A stretch of 6,203 nucleotides of DNA, taken from Candidatus Bipolaricaulota bacterium. GTDB taxonomy: Bacteria > Bipolaricaulota > Bipolaricaulia > Bipolaricaulales > Bipolaricaulaceae. Made by a program: the position numbers and the translations under genes. Location: positions 1-6,203 of the forward strand of contig JAGGWU010000150.1 in NCBI GenBank assembly GCA_021163465.1. The letters are read 5' to 3'. The notes beneath the pieces are model-generated. The model searched no databases. It had not been told where the DNA came from and saw only the letters and a program-made list of their open reading frames with translations. Positions 6,017 through 6,203 of this stretch are shown here, piece after piece (position 1 is the stretch's first letter; the number at the start of each line of letters is the position of its first letter).

Positions 6017-6045
6017 ATCTTATGGAAACTCGGCCCACGATGCAA
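6017..6045 (-). promoter_or_regulatory. Possible promoter of the asparagine-synthetase leader
   Basis: On the minus strand TTGCAT (6040-6045), 17 bp, then TAAGAT (6017-6022), the same -10 hexamer found before coaE. A start near 6010 would give a short 5' end before the SD at 5991-5999 and the leader ORF at 5986. The -35 is only 3 of 6. A second -35-like TTGACT at 6008-6013 lacks a good partner. Confidence 0.35.
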
Positions 6046-6074
6046 CTTGATCCTCTGCGGCCCTGTTAAAAAAC

Positions 6075-6131
6075 GGGGTTCTCCTTTTGGGCAAACTTTC
6101 TTGAGGTGAACAACCATGAGAGGAGAACCCC
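6075..6131. repeat. 11-bp inverted repeat enclosing an SD and start codon
   Basis: GGGGTTCTCCT (6075-6085) and AGGAGAACCCC (6121-6131) are exact reverse complements separated by 35 bases. The loop holds GAGGTGA (6103-6109) and the ATG (6116-6118) lies beside the 3' arm; G-U pairs could extend the stem inward. Folding would place the initiation region in a hairpin. If the following C-run had four Cs, the arms would be 12 bp. Confidence 0.7.
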
Positions 6132-6203
6132 CGGCTGAGTTTCAGGAAATTGGGGCACCTTCTCAAGGCCAAGGGGATCATGGGAAAGCACCGCGTCCCC
6201 CTC
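6116..6203 (+). CDS. 5' end of an unidentified gene, apparently frameshifted
   Basis: I do not recognise this product. The ATG at 6116 has an excellent SD, GAGGTGA, 6 nt upstream. Its direct frame gives an unconvincing Pro/Gly/Gln-rich peptide (MRGEPPAEFQ...) with low GC at third positions. One base over, the frame from about 6120 to the edge has GC-rich third positions and a natural-looking basic peptide (LSFRKLGHLLKAKG, then MGKHRVPL). Dropping one C from CCCCC (6128-6132) joins the two: MRGEPRLSFRKLGHLL and onward. I infer a one-base insertion, by error or mutation, in a gene cut by the right edge. An alternative is a later start at ATG 6180 behind AAGGGG. The preceding CTGTTAAAAAAC and the hairpin make an insertion-sequence transposase possible, but 29 residues are too few to say. 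Confidence 0.4.
   Translation, partial: MRGEPPAEFQEIGAPSQGQGDHGKAPRPP

Noticed and set aside
5823..6050. Plus-strand 75-codon open frame across the divergent region
   Set aside because: No SD, mixed codon use, covers the palindrome and the start of the minus-strand gene.
5862..6115. tRNA, T-box or CRISPR in the divergent region
   Set aside because: No cloverleaf, no T-box core sequence and no spaced direct repeats were seen on either strand.
1..6203. A new defence or mobile system in the centre of the window
   Set aside because: All central genes are recognisable housekeeping families; only the right edge could be mobile.

Overview
The window is a 6.2 kb piece of a high-GC bacterial genome carrying six ordinary housekeeping genes, most of them on the minus strand. 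The aspartyl-tRNA synthetase is of bacterial type (motifs 1-3 with an insert of GAD-domain size), and tatD, coaE, sfsA and nnrD are bacterial families. Next to them sits a free-standing, anticodon-domain-less AsnRS-like enzyme of the kind best known from hyperthermophilic archaea as an asparagine synthetase. This mix, the many Arg/Glu/Leu/Pro residues and the tight packing suggest a thermophilic, probably uncultured bacterium. Bipolaricaulota/Acetothermia-like is only a guess.

Layout. Plus strand, 1-1565: the 3' part of nnrD (NAD(P)HX dehydratase, open at the left edge), then tatD 4 nt downstream. An 80-bp convergent gap (1566-1645) follows. Minus strand, read from 5859 down to 1646: asparagine-synthetase-like gene, coaE, sfsA, aspS, with short gaps. 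Upstream of that cluster is a 254-bp region (5862-6115) with an 18-bp perfect palindrome and a candidate leader peptide. At the right edge a plus-strand gene begins at 6116 behind a strong Shine-Dalgarno site. It is framed by an 11-bp inverted repeat and appears frameshifted in a C5 run.

How it fits together. The two ends of the minus-strand cluster are the asparagine-making enzyme and aspartyl-tRNA synthetase, both using aspartate and ATP. AspRS has Leu at the position that in E. coli goes with tRNA-Asp discrimination. This fits a cell that makes free asparagine and charges it directly instead of using tRNA-dependent amidation. coaE supplies coenzyme A, and nnrD repairs damaged NAD(P)H.

Most notable: (1) upstream of the asparagine-synthetase-like gene, a promoter-like pair, a good SD and a 24-codon ORF with two adjacent Asn codons abutting the palindrome, which resembles an attenuator; (2) -10-like hexamers just upstream of the start codons of coaE, sfsA and aspS without SD sites, suggesting leaderless transcripts and shorter sfsA and aspS proteins; (3) a 47-bp exact repeat between the left edge and the 3' part of nnrD, possibly an assembly chimera; (4) the right-edge hairpin around a start codon, possibly the left end of an insertion sequence.
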